Part shown: piece after piece, positions 10,498 through 17,642 of the stretch
Layout: the number at the start of each line of letters is the position of its first letter
Numbering within the stretch: the first letter of the stretch is position 1
NCBI RefSeq assembly: GCF_000355695.1
Contig: NC_020891.1
Coordinates: 124,001-188,000 of the forward strand
Reading direction: 5' to 3'
Source: Clavibacter nebraskensis NCPPB 2581
Lineage (GTDB): Bacteria > Actinomycetota > Actinomycetes > Actinomycetales > Microbacteriaceae
DNA length: 64,000 nt
The notes under the pieces: model-generated
The model's input: only the letters and a program-made list of their open reading frames with translations
Told to the model about the DNA's origin: nothing
Database searches by the model: none
Made by a program: the position numbers and the translations under genes

Positions 10498-11430
10498 ATG
10501 GCCTCCTTCGATCTCGTGACGCTGGATCTGCTGCTCGACGTCGTCGACTCCGGCACGCTGACGGGCGGCGCGGCCCGCTCCCGGATGACCACCTCGGCGG
10601 CGTCGCAGCGCATCGCGAAGCTCGAGCAGCTCATCGGCCAGCCCGTGCTCGACCGCCTCCCGCGCGGCATGCGGCTCACCGAGGCGGGGCAGGTGCTCGC
10701 CGCGAAGGCGCGCGCCGTGCGTCGCGAGCTGCGGGCCGCCGAGGGCGAGCTCGAGGCGATCCGCGGGCTCGAGCACGGCACCGTGCGGCTCGGGTCCTTC
10801 CCCACCGTGAGCGCGTCGCTGCTGGCCGACGCGCTCAAGGACGCCCACGCGGCCTGGCCGGGCATCGCGATCCGCGTGCAGTCGGCGCTGCGGCCCGAGC
10901 TCATCGACAAGCTCAGCTCCGGCGAGGTCGAGATGGCGCTGCTGTGGAGCTACGCGTGGACCGAGGAGGCCGAGAAGCACCTCGCGCTGCGGAGGCTGGT
11001 GGAGGACGAGACGATGCTGCTCGTCGCCGCCGACAGCCCGATCCAGGACGGGGTCGCGCTCAAGTCGCTGCGGAGGGAGTCGTGGATCACGCGCAACGGC
11101 GGGCACCCGGCGGCCGACGTGCTCTACCGCAGCTGCGCGGCCGCGGGCATCACGCCGGAGGTCGCGTACGAGGCGTACGACTACCAGGAGGTGCAGGCGA
11201 TGGTGGCGGCGGGCGTCGGCATCGCGATGGCGCCGCGGCTGGCGTTGGCGTCGCACCGGGACGACGTGCGGGCGGTCTCGTTCCGGCCGGCCGACCGGAT
11301 CCCCGCGCGCACCATCTACCTCGCGACCCTCGCCCGCCGCGTGGAGACGCCGGCGATGCGCGCGCTGTCGGAGGCGGTCACGCGCGCGGCGCGGTCGTTC
11401 GCGGCGGGGGCGGGGTCGGATCCGCGGTAG
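10498..11430 (+). CDS. LysR family transcriptional regulator
   Basis: The 310-residue regulator has an N-terminal winged helix-turn-helix (FDLVTLDLLLDVVDSGTLTG, then AASQRIAKLEQLIGQPVLDR, about residues 4-60) and a periplasmic-binding-protein-like effector domain starting near residue 90 (GTVRLGSFPTVSASLLADAL). LysR proteins usually activate a divergent target operon in response to a pathway intermediate and repress their own gene. It is divergent from the PrpF/permease/dehydrogenase cluster, with about 100 bases between, so that cluster is its likely target. No clear ribosome-binding site is seen; the start at ATG 10498 fits the family length. Confidence 0.9.
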   Translation: MASFDLVTLDLLLDVVDSGTLTGGAARSRMTTSAASQRIAKLEQLIGQPVLDRLPRGMRLTEAGQVLAAKARAVRRELRAAEGELEAIRGLEHGTVRLGSFPTVSASLLADALKDAHAAWPGIAIRVQSALRPELIDKLSSGEVEMALLWSYAWTEEAEKHLALRRLVEDETMLLVAADSPIQDGVALKSLRRESWITRNGGHPAADVLYRSCAAAGITPEVAYEAYDYQEVQAMVAAGVGIAMAPRLALASHRDDVRAVSFRPADRIPARTIYLATLARRVETPAMRALSEAVTRAARSFAAGAGSDPR

Positions 11431-11466
11431 CGGCCGGGCGCGCGCGGCGCGTCCCGGGCCGGGCGC

Positions 11467-12105
11467 CTAGGCCGGCGCCGGCGCCTCCACCGCGAGCTTC
11501 ACGCCGACCGCGCCGAGGAGGCCGCCGGTGGCCCAGCGCTGCCAGCGCATCCACCGAAGGCGGCCGCGCAGGAACACGGCGATGGAGCCGGCCGCCAGGA
11601 CGATGCCCGCGTTCACCGCGAGGCTCACCAGGATCTGCACCGCCCCGAGCTGGAAGCCCTGCGCGACGACGTCGCCGGCGCCCCGGTCGACGAACTGCGG
11701 GATGAGCGCGAGGTACATGATCGCGGCCTTCGGGTTGAGCAGGTTCGTGACGAGGCCCCTGCGGAAGAGCTTCGCGGTCGAGTCGCGCGGCAGGTCGCGG
11801 GTGTCGAAGACGGAGGCGCCGCCCGGGCGGAGCGTGGAGTACGCGAGCCACAGCAGGTACGCCGCACCGACTGCCTTGAGGCCCGTGTAGAGCCACGGCA
11901 CCACGACGAAGACGGCGGCCAGGCCGACGTTGGCCATGGTCATGTAGACGACGAATCCCACGCCGGTGCCGGCCAGCGAGACCAGCCCGGCGCGACGGCC
12001 CTGGCTGATGCTGCGCGAGACGAGGTACATCATGTTCGGGCCCGGCGTGAGGACCATGCCGAGGGCGACGAGGGCCATGGCGGATGCGGCGGCCAGGGTG
12101 ATCAT
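11467..12105 (-). CDS. LysE family amino-acid exporter
   Basis: The 212-residue membrane protein has about six hydrophobic segments and the LysE/RhtB signature LTPGPNMMYLVSRSISQGRR near residues 18-37, followed by a helix with GLVSLAGTGVGFVVYM. Another conserved part is LFRRGLVTNLLNPKAAIMYL at mid-protein. Such proteins export amino acids or homoserine lactone-like compounds. ATG 12105 was chosen because GGAGGACCCGC lies directly upstream; the longer frame adds an Arg-rich tail unlike the family. The gene stands alone and is convergent with the LysR gene. Confidence 0.88.
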   Translation of the reverse strand: MITLAAASAMALVALGMVLTPGPNMMYLVSRSISQGRRAGLVSLAGTGVGFVVYMTMANVGLAAVFVVVPWLYTGLKAVGAAYLLWLAYSTLRPGGASVFDTRDLPRDSTAKLFRRGLVTNLLNPKAAIMYLALIPQFVDRGAGDVVAQGFQLGAVQILVSLAVNAGIVLAAGSIAVFLRGRLRWMRWQRWATGGLLGAVGVKLAVEAPAPA

Positions 12106-12192
12106 GCGGGTCCTCCTCGCGGGTCGCCGGCGGGTGGTCCGCGCCGTGGGGACCAGCTTGGCGCATGGGCGGGGCCGCTTCACCGGACCGCG

Positions 12193-12437
12193 TCAGCGGT
12201 ACGAGTAGGACCCCTCGCCCGACTCCACGCCGAGCTGCCCTGGTCGATGTACTCGCTCTTCAGGTGCGCCGCCCACGCCTGCGCGCCCATCGCGTCGAGC
12301 CGGCCGCGCGCGGCCTCGAGCGCGGCGTCGTCCACGTCGTAGCCCGTCACGGTCTTCCCGTGGTTCGCGGCCTGGAACGCGATCTGCGCGCCGAGCACCC
12401 CCGCGCCGAGGACGGTGACCTTCGTGATCGCGGGCAT
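12193..12437 (-). pseudogene. 3-hydroxyacyl-CoA dehydrogenase remnant (internal deletion plus frameshift)
   Basis: The N-terminal part, ITKVTVLGAGVLGAQIAFQA, is the NAD-binding start of a 3-hydroxyacyl-CoA dehydrogenase and continues through VTGYDVDDAALEAARGRLDA. It is joined directly to sequence typical of the extreme C-terminus of the same family: LKSEYIDQ, then, after a one-base shift near 12238, GQLGVESGEGSYSYR and a stop at 12193. A normal member has about 290-320 residues, so about 200 central residues are missing, including the catalytic His/Glu region. The continuous frame instead ends with unrelated residues at 12180. The simplest reading is a large in-gene deletion followed by a frameshift. 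It should have no enzyme activity. Confidence 0.75.
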
Positions 12438-12595
12438 GGCGGACTCCTTCGTCGGCGGGACGCGTCGAGGCGGCGCGCGGGTCCCGCGCGGGCGTCATCG
12501 CCAGCGAACCACCGGGCGCCGGGGGCGGTCGGATCCGTGTGGCCAGCGGGCAGACGCGTCCCCCTGCCCCGTCGCGGAGCAGGGGGACGCGGGCA

Positions 12596-13207
12596 TCACT
12601 CGGCAGGCGCCGCCGGGTAGTCGTGCTGCGACAGGAACTCCGCGAGGTGCGCCGCGTTGCGGGCGGCCGTCGCGGTGACGAACGCGACCTGCTCGGGCAC
12701 CTCGTCGAGGTCGTTGTAGTCGACGCTGTTCATCGCCTCGCCGTTCCAGTACACGCCGCCCTGCGCGGGGATCGAGAAGCCGACGTCGTTGAGGCCCTGG
12801 AAGAAGTCGGCCGTGATCTTGTGGGCGCCGTCCTCGTTGCCGACCACGACCGCGAGCGCGACCTTGCCGAACAGGATCGGGTTGCCGTCCTCGCGGGTCT
12901 CGGACAGCTCGGCGTCGAGTCGCTCGAGCACGCGGGAGGCGACGGACGACATGTGGCCCATCCAGGTGGGCGTGGCGAGGATCAGGATGTCGGCGGCGAG
13001 CACCGCCTCGCGGACGGTGGGCCAGGCGTCGCCGTCGCCCATGTCCTTCTCCACGCCGGGCTTGATGTCGTGGTCGACGAGGCGGATCTCGCGGCCGGTC
13101 ACGCCGTGCGTGGCGAGCTCGGCGAGCACCTCGCCGGCGAGCTTGCTGGTGCTCGAGGGGGCGGGGGAGGGCTTGAGGGTGCAGTTGAGGACGATGGCGG
13201 TGGTCAC
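12596..13207 (-). CDS. NAD(P)H-dependent flavodoxin-fold oxidoreductase
   Basis: The 203-residue protein has a flavodoxin-like alpha/beta fold. The phosphate-binding loop of FMN-dependent reductases is at NCTLKPSPAPSSTSKLA near the N-terminus, and ILILATPTWMGHMSSVASRV supplies the isoalloxazine-contacting strand. Related proteins reduce quinones, azo dyes or chromate. The substrate is unknown. GTG 13207 is preceded by GAAGGGAACACC. The gene stands alone between the broken hydroxyacyl-CoA dehydrogenase and the divergent PAP2 phosphatase. Confidence 0.85.
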   Translation of the reverse strand: MTTAIVLNCTLKPSPAPSSTSKLAGEVLAELATHGVTGREIRLVDHDIKPGVEKDMGDGDAWPTVREAVLAADILILATPTWMGHMSSVASRVLERLDAELSETREDGNPILFGKVALAVVVGNEDGAHKITADFFQGLNDVGFSIPAQGGVYWNGEAMNSVDYNDLDEVPEQVAFVTATAARNAAHLAEFLSQHDYPAAPAE

Positions 13208-13367
13208 GGTGTTCCCTTCGGTGGATCCCCTGGAACGTAGGCCGGTCGGGGCGGCGGCTGTCGAGGAGCTGCGCGGATCGGCTAAGGCTCGCGGCGCGGG
13301 TCATCTCCCGGCCGGCCGTCGGTAGGTTCGACGGGCGGGACTCCCCGCCGGACGCGGAGGATCCCCG

Positions 13368-14225
13368 ATGAAAGACACCCCCGGGCACAGGCCCCTCGCC
13401 CCCCTCGACCCCGCCGACCAGGGCGTCGAGGGCGAGCTCCGCCGCGACCGCTTCCTCGGCGAGCGCGATCTCACGCGCTGGGTGACGCCCGTCGGCCGGA
13501 TCCTCGCCCGCGTCGTGCAGCGGATCATGCGCGCGCTCGGCCCGCACGCCGCCCTCGTGATCACGCTGCTGGTCGGCCTCGTGCTCGCGTTCGGCCTCGC
13601 CGCGATCGCCGCGCAGGTCTACGACAACGTGACCGACGCCGACGGGGTCGCCGGCCTCGACAAGCCGCTGCTCGCCTTCATGATCGGCATCCGCACGCCG
13701 TGGCTCAACGACGCGGCGACCGCCTACACCGACGTCGCGGGCGTCGTCATCATGCCGATCATCGCGGTGGTCACGATGCTGTTCTTGAGCGTCCGGCGCC
13801 GCTCGTGGACGCCGGTCATCCTGGTGCTCGCGGCCGGCGGCGGATCCCTGCTGCTCACCATCGCGGGCAAGGACATCGTCGGCCGCGCGCGCCCCGACCT
13901 CGCCGACGCGGTGCCACCCTACGAGACCTCGCCGTCGTTCCCGAGCGGTCACACGCTGAACGCGGTGGCGATCGCCGGGATCCTCGCCTACCTGCTCCTC
14001 CTCCGCCAGCACCGCCGGGCGACGCGCGTGCTCTCGATCGCGGTGGCCGTGGTCTTCGCCATCACCATCGGCGCCTCCCGCGTGTACCTCGGCCACCACT
14101 GGTTCACGGACGTGCTCGCGGCCTTCTTCCTGAGCGGCGCGTGGCTGGCGCTGGTGATCACGGCGCATCGGCTGTACCTGACGGCGCGGCGGCCGGGGGC
14201 GGTGGAGGCGGGCGCGGGGCGCTGA
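13368..14225 (+). CDS. PAP2 family membrane phosphatase
   Basis: The 285-residue protein has five to six hydrophobic helices and the complete three-part PAP2 active site: KDIVGRARPDLAD (K-x6-RP), SFPSGHTLNAVA (PSGH) and SRVYLGHHWFTDVLAA (SR-x5-H-x3-D). The enzymes remove phosphate from lipid phosphates such as phosphatidate or undecaprenyl pyrophosphate at the membrane's outer face. The first 60 residues are charged and cytoplasmic-looking. ATG 13368 has GGAGGATCC upstream. It marks the last ordinary chromosomal gene before the accessory region at 14.2-21.2 kb. Confidence 0.9.
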   Translation: MKDTPGHRPLAPLDPADQGVEGELRRDRFLGERDLTRWVTPVGRILARVVQRIMRALGPHAALVITLLVGLVLAFGLAAIAAQVYDNVTDADGVAGLDKPLLAFMIGIRTPWLNDAATAYTDVAGVVIMPIIAVVTMLFLSVRRRSWTPVILVLAAGGGSLLLTIAGKDIVGRARPDLADAVPPYETSPSFPSGHTLNAVAIAGILAYLLLLRQHRRATRVLSIAVAVVFAITIGASRVYLGHHWFTDVLAAFFLSGAWLALVITAHRLYLTARRPGAVEAGAGR

Positions 14226-14312
14226 TCATCTGCGACAACTTGTTTACGTGCATCCGCTTAAGCTCCGCCCCTGACAAGCGCGTTGCTCTGCTCGGTTCGT
14301 CTCAGATCCGTG

Positions 14313-14381
14313 TCGCTAAACGGGCTGTCTCAGGCGCAGTGCTTCGGCCCCTCGCGAGGGGGCATGCTCGCTAAATGGGCT
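14313..14381. repeat. Near-perfect 14-bp direct repeat TCGCTAAAYGGGCT
   Basis: TCGCTAAACGGGCT (14313-14326) and TCGCTAAATGGGCT (14368-14381) differ at one base and lie 55 bp apart. The second copy covers the last codons and stop of the small helical gene that follows. The core TTTAGCGAGC of the second copy appears once more, inverted, at the stop of the glycine-rich gene (14980-14989). The repeats mark the left boundary of the accessory region and may be recombination scars. Confidence 0.5.
14348..14361. terminator. Hairpin CCCCTCGCGAGGGG
   Basis: A perfect 14-bp palindrome lies 10 bases past the stop of the gene at 14371-14601 in its direction of transcription. GC-rich hairpins without a long U run are common terminators in high-GC actinobacteria. 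The hairpin is visible; the terminator role is inferred. Confidence 0.45.
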
Positions 14382-14601
14382 CGATAGGCAGCTCACCCTC
14401 TCGGCTCTTGGGAGGCATCCACGAGGGGATCCCCTGATCGGTGAGCTCGAGGTGGTCGACGACCAGCTCGAACATGACGGCTCGCGAGACGCCGGCGCGA
14501 TCAGCGATCGCGTCGAACTTGTTTTTGGACACGCGCTCAACCTCGTACCCGATCGGAACGGGGTCTACGAGGGTGCCGCGGGGGCGGCGCTTGGGGGCCA
14601 T
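14371..14601 (-). CDS. Small predicted DNA-binding protein (ribbon/helix type), unknown function
   Basis: The 76-residue protein begins MAPKRRPRGTLVDPVPIGY, then YEVERVSKNKFDAIADRAGV and SRAVMFELVVDHLELTDQGI. The basic N-terminus and the helix-turn-helix-like AIADRAGVSRAVMFELVVDH suggest a small DNA-binding protein. Similar short proteins are found on actinobacterial mobile elements, but I cannot name a family. ATG 14601 was chosen because the open frame upstream is just the antisense of the GPGGG-repeat gene. It is divergent from that repeat gene with 83 bases between, and both may share a control region. Confidence 0.6.
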   Translation of the reverse strand: MAPKRRPRGTLVDPVPIGYEVERVSKNKFDAIADRAGVSRAVMFELVVDHLELTDQGIPSWMPPKSREGELPIEPI

Positions 14602-14684
14602 TCGGCCGCTTGGTCCTGGGGTAAAGGCGACGGGCAACAGGCGCGCGAGGTGTCGTCGAACGTTGGCCGGCGTAGGTTCACGAC

Positions 14685-14984
14685 ATGACGAACCCAGGAT
14701 GGCCACGAGACCGATACACCGGCCCGGGCGGCGGCGAGCACACGGGCCCCGGCGGAGGCATGCACACCGGGCCTGGCGGCGGTCTTCACACCGGGCCCGG
14801 CGGCGGGCTCCATACCGGCCCTGGCGGTGGGCTCCACACGGGCCCCGGCGGCGGCCTATACACCGGCCCGGCGGACAAGCCATATCGGAGCAATGTTCCC
14901 CCGTGGCCGGTCTTCATCCGAGAGCTCCGGGTACGCGGCCTGGACGGCATCGCCGACCAGATTGCAGCCGCTCGGGGCCTTTAG
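14685..14984 (+). CDS. GPGGG-repeat protein with a short conserved C-terminal domain
   Basis: This 99-residue protein starts [10 protein letters not shown], then has six tandem 8-residue units of the form HTGPGGGL (first units vary: [16 protein letters not shown]) and a degenerate seventh (YTGPADKP). It ends with [20 protein letters not shown], a predicted amphipathic helix. There is no signal peptide or membrane segment. Similar Gly-Pro repeat proteins occur as unannotated genes on actinobacterial plasmids and islands; no function is established that I can cite. The GC-rich repeated DNA should be prone to copy-number change. GTTCACGAC precedes the ATG, with no strong ribosome-binding site. 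Confidence 0.6.
   Translation: MTNPGWPRDRYTGPGGGEHTGPGGGMHTGPGGGLHTGPGGGLHTGPGGGLHTGPGGGLYTGPADKPYRSNVPPWPVFIRELRVRGLDGIADQIAAARGL
14715..14858 (+). repeat. Six 24-bp coding repeats (HTGPGGGx)
   Basis: Six in-frame 24-bp units encode [16 protein letters not shown] and four HTGPGGGL. The units vary at third codon positions (ctt, ctc, cac, cat), so they are not a very recent expansion. Only the fourth to sixth units are nearly identical. Confidence 0.85.
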
Positions 14985-15069
14985 CGAGCCATCGCCAGGC
15001 CGAGTCCCGGCTCCTCGACCCCCGGTGTGGAGGGCGCGCACGTCACCGCTCCGAGCTACCGTCGGCTCT

Positions 15070-15567
15070 ATGCCCGAAGACGAAACACCCGAAACCCCCA
15101 CCCTGTACGACCAGCTATTCGAAGCCGCCCCGTACTACGCGCACCGTCACGTCGTGAGCGACCCCCGATCCGCGCAGTTCGAGCGGCTCACCGAGGCGCT
15201 CGACGTCGCCCTGCCCGGCAAAGAGGTCAAGTACGCAACGCACTCGTTCCCGGACGCGGGCGAGCCCCTGCCGGACCTCAGCGGCACCGCGTTCGTCGTG
15301 ACGGAGACGGTCATCGCCTCGATCGAGGCGGGCCAGCACCTCGAGGTGCACGTCGCGCCTCTGAGCGCCATCCGCACGATCACCCTGTCCTCTGCGCCGG
15401 GCTCGTCCTTCACTACCAACGACGAGTGGAACGGACGATCGGTCACCATCGCGGTGGACGGCATGCCGCACCCCATCAGGTTCCCGGCCGGCCCCACGAG
15501 CGCGGACAACGCCGCGAGGTTCGCGAAGCTCTACCCCGTGCTCATCACCGCTCTGGGGGCGGCATAG
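15070..15567 (+). CDS. Unknown protein, first of a paralogous pair
   Basis: The 165-residue soluble protein has no recognised domain. It reads MPEDETPETPTLYDQLFEAA at the start, then YATHSFPDAGEPLPDLSGTA, FVVTETVIASIEAGQHLEV and, near the end, SADNAARFAKLYPVLITALG. The next complete gene (15706-16215) is clearly homologous, sharing YATHxF, GTAxxVTETxIA, a PLxAI segment and SAxNAxxFAxLYPxL. Mixed beta-strand content with a C-terminal helix is likely. The start ATG 15070 is fixed by homology to the paralogue's length. It lies in the accessory region and a scrap of a resolvase gene separates the two paralogues. Confidence 0.7.
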   Translation: MPEDETPETPTLYDQLFEAAPYYAHRHVVSDPRSAQFERLTEALDVALPGKEVKYATHSFPDAGEPLPDLSGTAFVVTETVIASIEAGQHLEVHVAPLSAIRTITLSSAPGSSFTTNDEWNGRSVTIAVDGMPHPIRFPAGPTSADNAARFAKLYPVLITALGAA

Positions 15568-15569
15568 CC

Positions 15570-15640
15570 GCCAGCCGCCGGTACAGCGCCGAGGTCAACA
15601 TGCCGAGGTCGCGCGCGATGAGCAGGGCTGCGACTGCGTG
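15570..15640 (-). pseudogene. Scrap of a serine recombinase C-terminus
   Basis: Read on the minus strand this stretch encodes IARDLGMLTSALYRRL, which matches VARDLGMSTTTLYRRLQ at the C-terminal helix-turn-helix of the intact recombinase at 18768-19376. DNA similarity runs over about 50 bases (15570-15618 against about 18820-18866). The rest of the gene is absent. It looks like what remained after a deletion or recombination event between two copies of the recombinase gene, and it lies exactly between two paralogous genes. Confidence 0.65.
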
Positions 15641-15705
15641 TTGCACCGCCCACGCCCTTGTGCTGGGGGAGGTGGCGGCGAGTAAGTGCCGATACGGTCA
15701 GAGGC

Positions 15706-16215
15706 ATGTCTGACGCCGCGAGTCCCAGCTACTTCAGTCTCAACGCTCAGTTATATGGAGCCGACGGAGGGCACGTGCACAATCAGCAGGCCAAGAACCC
15801 CCGAACCCGCGCGTTCGAGTCGCTCGTTAAGTGTCTCGAAGACGCACTCTGCGGCGAGCCGGCCATCTACGCCACCCACACGTTCACGATGCAGTTCGAT
15901 GAGTCGGGCCCGCTGACGGGCACAGCTCACGCGGTGACAGAGACACTCATCGCCACCGCTGAAGTGCGCGACAACAAGGTCATCGGGATCACGGTGACGC
16001 CGCTTCGTGCTATCACGTCGCTCGAGATTTCGGACAAGGAACCGACCAGGCGCTTCTCCGGCGATGCCACATGGGGCGGACTCAGCGTGACGGCCACGAC
16101 GGACCGACCGACTTCCACGTTCAACTTCCCTGCAGCGCATAGGTCCAGCGCCTCCAACGCGGAGGACTTCGCCCGTTTGTACCCGAAACTGGTCGATATC
16201 CTGCGCGGTCGCTAG
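15706..16215 (+). CDS. Unknown protein, second of a paralogous pair
   Basis: The 169-residue protein is a homologue of the product of 15070-15567. The shared blocks are YATHTFTMQFDES, GTAHAVTETLIATAEV, TPLRAITSLEIS and the C-terminal NAEDFARLYPKLVDILRG. No known domain, signal peptide or membrane segment is seen. ATG 15706 follows GTCAGAGGC, a weak ribosome-binding site, and gives the same length as the paralogue. It is followed after 12 bases by a membrane-protein gene on the same strand, so the two may be co-transcribed. Function unknown; the tandem arrangement suggests duplication inside the accessory region. Confidence 0.7.
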   Translation: MSDAASPSYFSLNAQLYGADGGHVHNQQAKNPRTRAFESLVKCLEDALCGEPAIYATHTFTMQFDESGPLTGTAHAVTETLIATAEVRDNKVIGITVTPLRAITSLEISDKEPTRRFSGDATWGGLSVTATTDRPTSTFNFPAAHRSSASNAEDFARLYPKLVDILRGR

Positions 16216-16227
16216 AGCGATTGCACG

Positions 16228-16740
16228 ATGGACACAAGCGCGTGGGTGGCGATCGCAGCCGGTGCCGCGGCGCTCGTCGCCGTCTGGCAGGCGTGGGAAG
16301 CCTGCCGTGCGCGTACGGATGCCCAAGCAGCCCGCGACAAGGCTGATGAACACGAGCGGCGAGCCGTGTCAGCGGCAGAGCTCTCGTCCGGCGCGGCGGC
16401 CCGTAGCGCCACGGCTCACGAGCGTCTCGTCGCACTTGCCGAAGAGCAAGCCAGGAGCCAAGAGACTTGGGGCGCACAAGTTCTTGACGGTGAGCGATGG
16501 GAGATCACCAACCTCACCGCTGATGCCCTAGACGTTAATGCGTCACCAGCAGACGATGAAGAGCACTTGACCGTGGACGAGAGCGATCACCCGTTCGTCA
16601 CCGTTGGGCCGGGTGAGAGCGTCACTGGTGAGTGGCCTGACCGGCTCAGCCGGCGGCCGTTCGCACGAGTGGAGCTGCGCTGGAGGGATCCGCATGGAGG
16701 AGCTCTGCGCTCGTCGCTAGTCACGCTTCGTAGGCCATAA
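16228..16740 (+). CDS. Membrane-anchored protein of unknown function
   Basis: The 170-residue protein has one N-terminal membrane segment (SAWVAIAAGAAALVAVWQAW, residues 4-23). An Ala/Arg/Glu-rich stretch follows to about residue 90 that is likely a coiled coil, and the C-terminal part is a small beta-rich domain (WEITNLTADALDVNAS; FVTVGPGESVTGEWPDRLSR). This layout, with the C-terminal domain probably cytoplasmic, occurs in small phage- or island-linked proteins, but I recognise no family. It begins 12 bases after the second paralogue and may share its transcript. Confidence 0.6.
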   Translation: MDTSAWVAIAAGAAALVAVWQAWEACRARTDAQAARDKADEHERRAVSAAELSSGAAARSATAHERLVALAEEQARSQETWGAQVLDGERWEITNLTADALDVNASPADDEEHLTVDESDHPFVTVGPGESVTGEWPDRLSRRPFARVELRWRDPHGGALRSSLVTLRRP

Positions 16741-17055
16741 GCGACTACACACGGGAAGTGCGGGCAGCGCACCGCCTCTCTACTATGCAACAGTAAATGA
16801 TAACTTGTCTCAATAATAAAAGGTGGCGTCACTCCCGACTCCACCGGGCGCCCCCGTTTTATAACGCTTGGGAAACCAGTATTTACTGGCCAAGTATCGA
16901 CGCCCTAATATCCGCGCGCAAGTCACGTCGCTACCGAAGCGCCGACATCAAAGCGTACGCCCCCGCCGCCGCAACCCCTTGTTGACTCACACAAGGCTCA
17001 TTACGGTAAGTACACCGACGTGCTGGCGTCGGTGACCACTCACGGGGGGATCTCT
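16741..17055. other. Non-coding, AT-richer gap with a 14-bp palindrome
   Basis: This gap holds no convincing gene. It is clearly richer in A and T than the flanks (ATAATAAAAGG, TTTTATAACG). A perfect inverted repeat CCAGTA-TT-TACTGG lies at 16876-16889. A possible promoter for the metalloprotease gene is TTGACT at about 16983 with a weak TAAGTA element about 19 bases on. Composition suggests foreign DNA. Confidence 0.5.
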
Positions 17056-17631
17056 ATGAAGAGAAAATGACTGGGGTCGGCATTGGCCGCGATGGCGCTA
17101 GTAGCTGGCCTCACGGTTGCGGTGCCACAGTTCGCGTCCGCATATAGCCTTGGGAATTGTCGCTGGGGAGGAATTAGCGACCTTCGATGGGCCAACTTTT
17201 CGGGAACGACCGGTATCTATGCGACAGCAATGAGTACCGGTGCATCTCGATGGAATGCCACTGGCACGGGTATCGGCATTAGCCAGGCAATCAACACCAC
17301 GTCTGTAAACTTCAACGTCAATTCGGCAAACTTCGGTAACGTGACCTGGTCCGGTCGTGCCCCGAACTTCGACACGTGCAACGCGGGCGGATATAACCAG
17401 GCACTGCCGCTGCAACTCAACACGTACTACCTCGCGAATTACTCCGCGACTCAGCGTGCGATGGTTGCTGCTCACGAACTCGGCCATAATCTCGGACTCC
17501 GCCATGTCGGAGGAGACACGACGGCGTGCGGATCCGTAGCGCTAATGAATCCGGGAGATACGCGTCGAACCGCCTGTAGTGTCTACGGGCCAAAGGTCGA
17601 CGACATCAACGGCATCAACGCGAAGTACTGA
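17056..17631 (+). pseudogene. Secreted zinc metalloprotease (metzincin type) with a stop codon in the signal peptide
   Basis: The best start, ATG 17056, has GGGGGGA six bases upstream and begins Met-Lys-Arg-Lys, but the fifth codon is TGA (17068-17070). The same frame then continues with a perfect signal-peptide core (LGSALAAMALVAGLTVAVPQ, then FASA and cleavage) and a mature domain of about 160 residues. That domain carries HELGHNLGLRH, the HExxHxxGxxH zinc site of metzincins, and Cys residues that could form disulfides. The lesion removes only the positively charged start; initiation at TTG 17083 or ATG 17092 would lack those residues. So it is either a recent pseudogene (TGG or CGA to TGA) or a poorly translated gene. 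Substrate unknown. Confidence 0.65.
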
Positions 17632-17642
17632 GGAGTAGATCC

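Noticed and set aside
14701-14870. CRISPR array at the GPGGG repeats
   Set aside because: The repeats are contiguous 24-bp coding units in frame with no spacers and no cas genes.
15640-15705. A further part of the resolvase remnant beyond the 50-bp match
   Set aside because: Similarity to the intact recombinase fades after about 15618; extending it would be guesswork.
17068-17070. TGA read as selenocysteine in the metalloprotease
   Set aside because: The codon lies in the signal-peptide start rather than the active site and there is no sign of a SECIS element; a nonsense mutation or alternative start is simpler.
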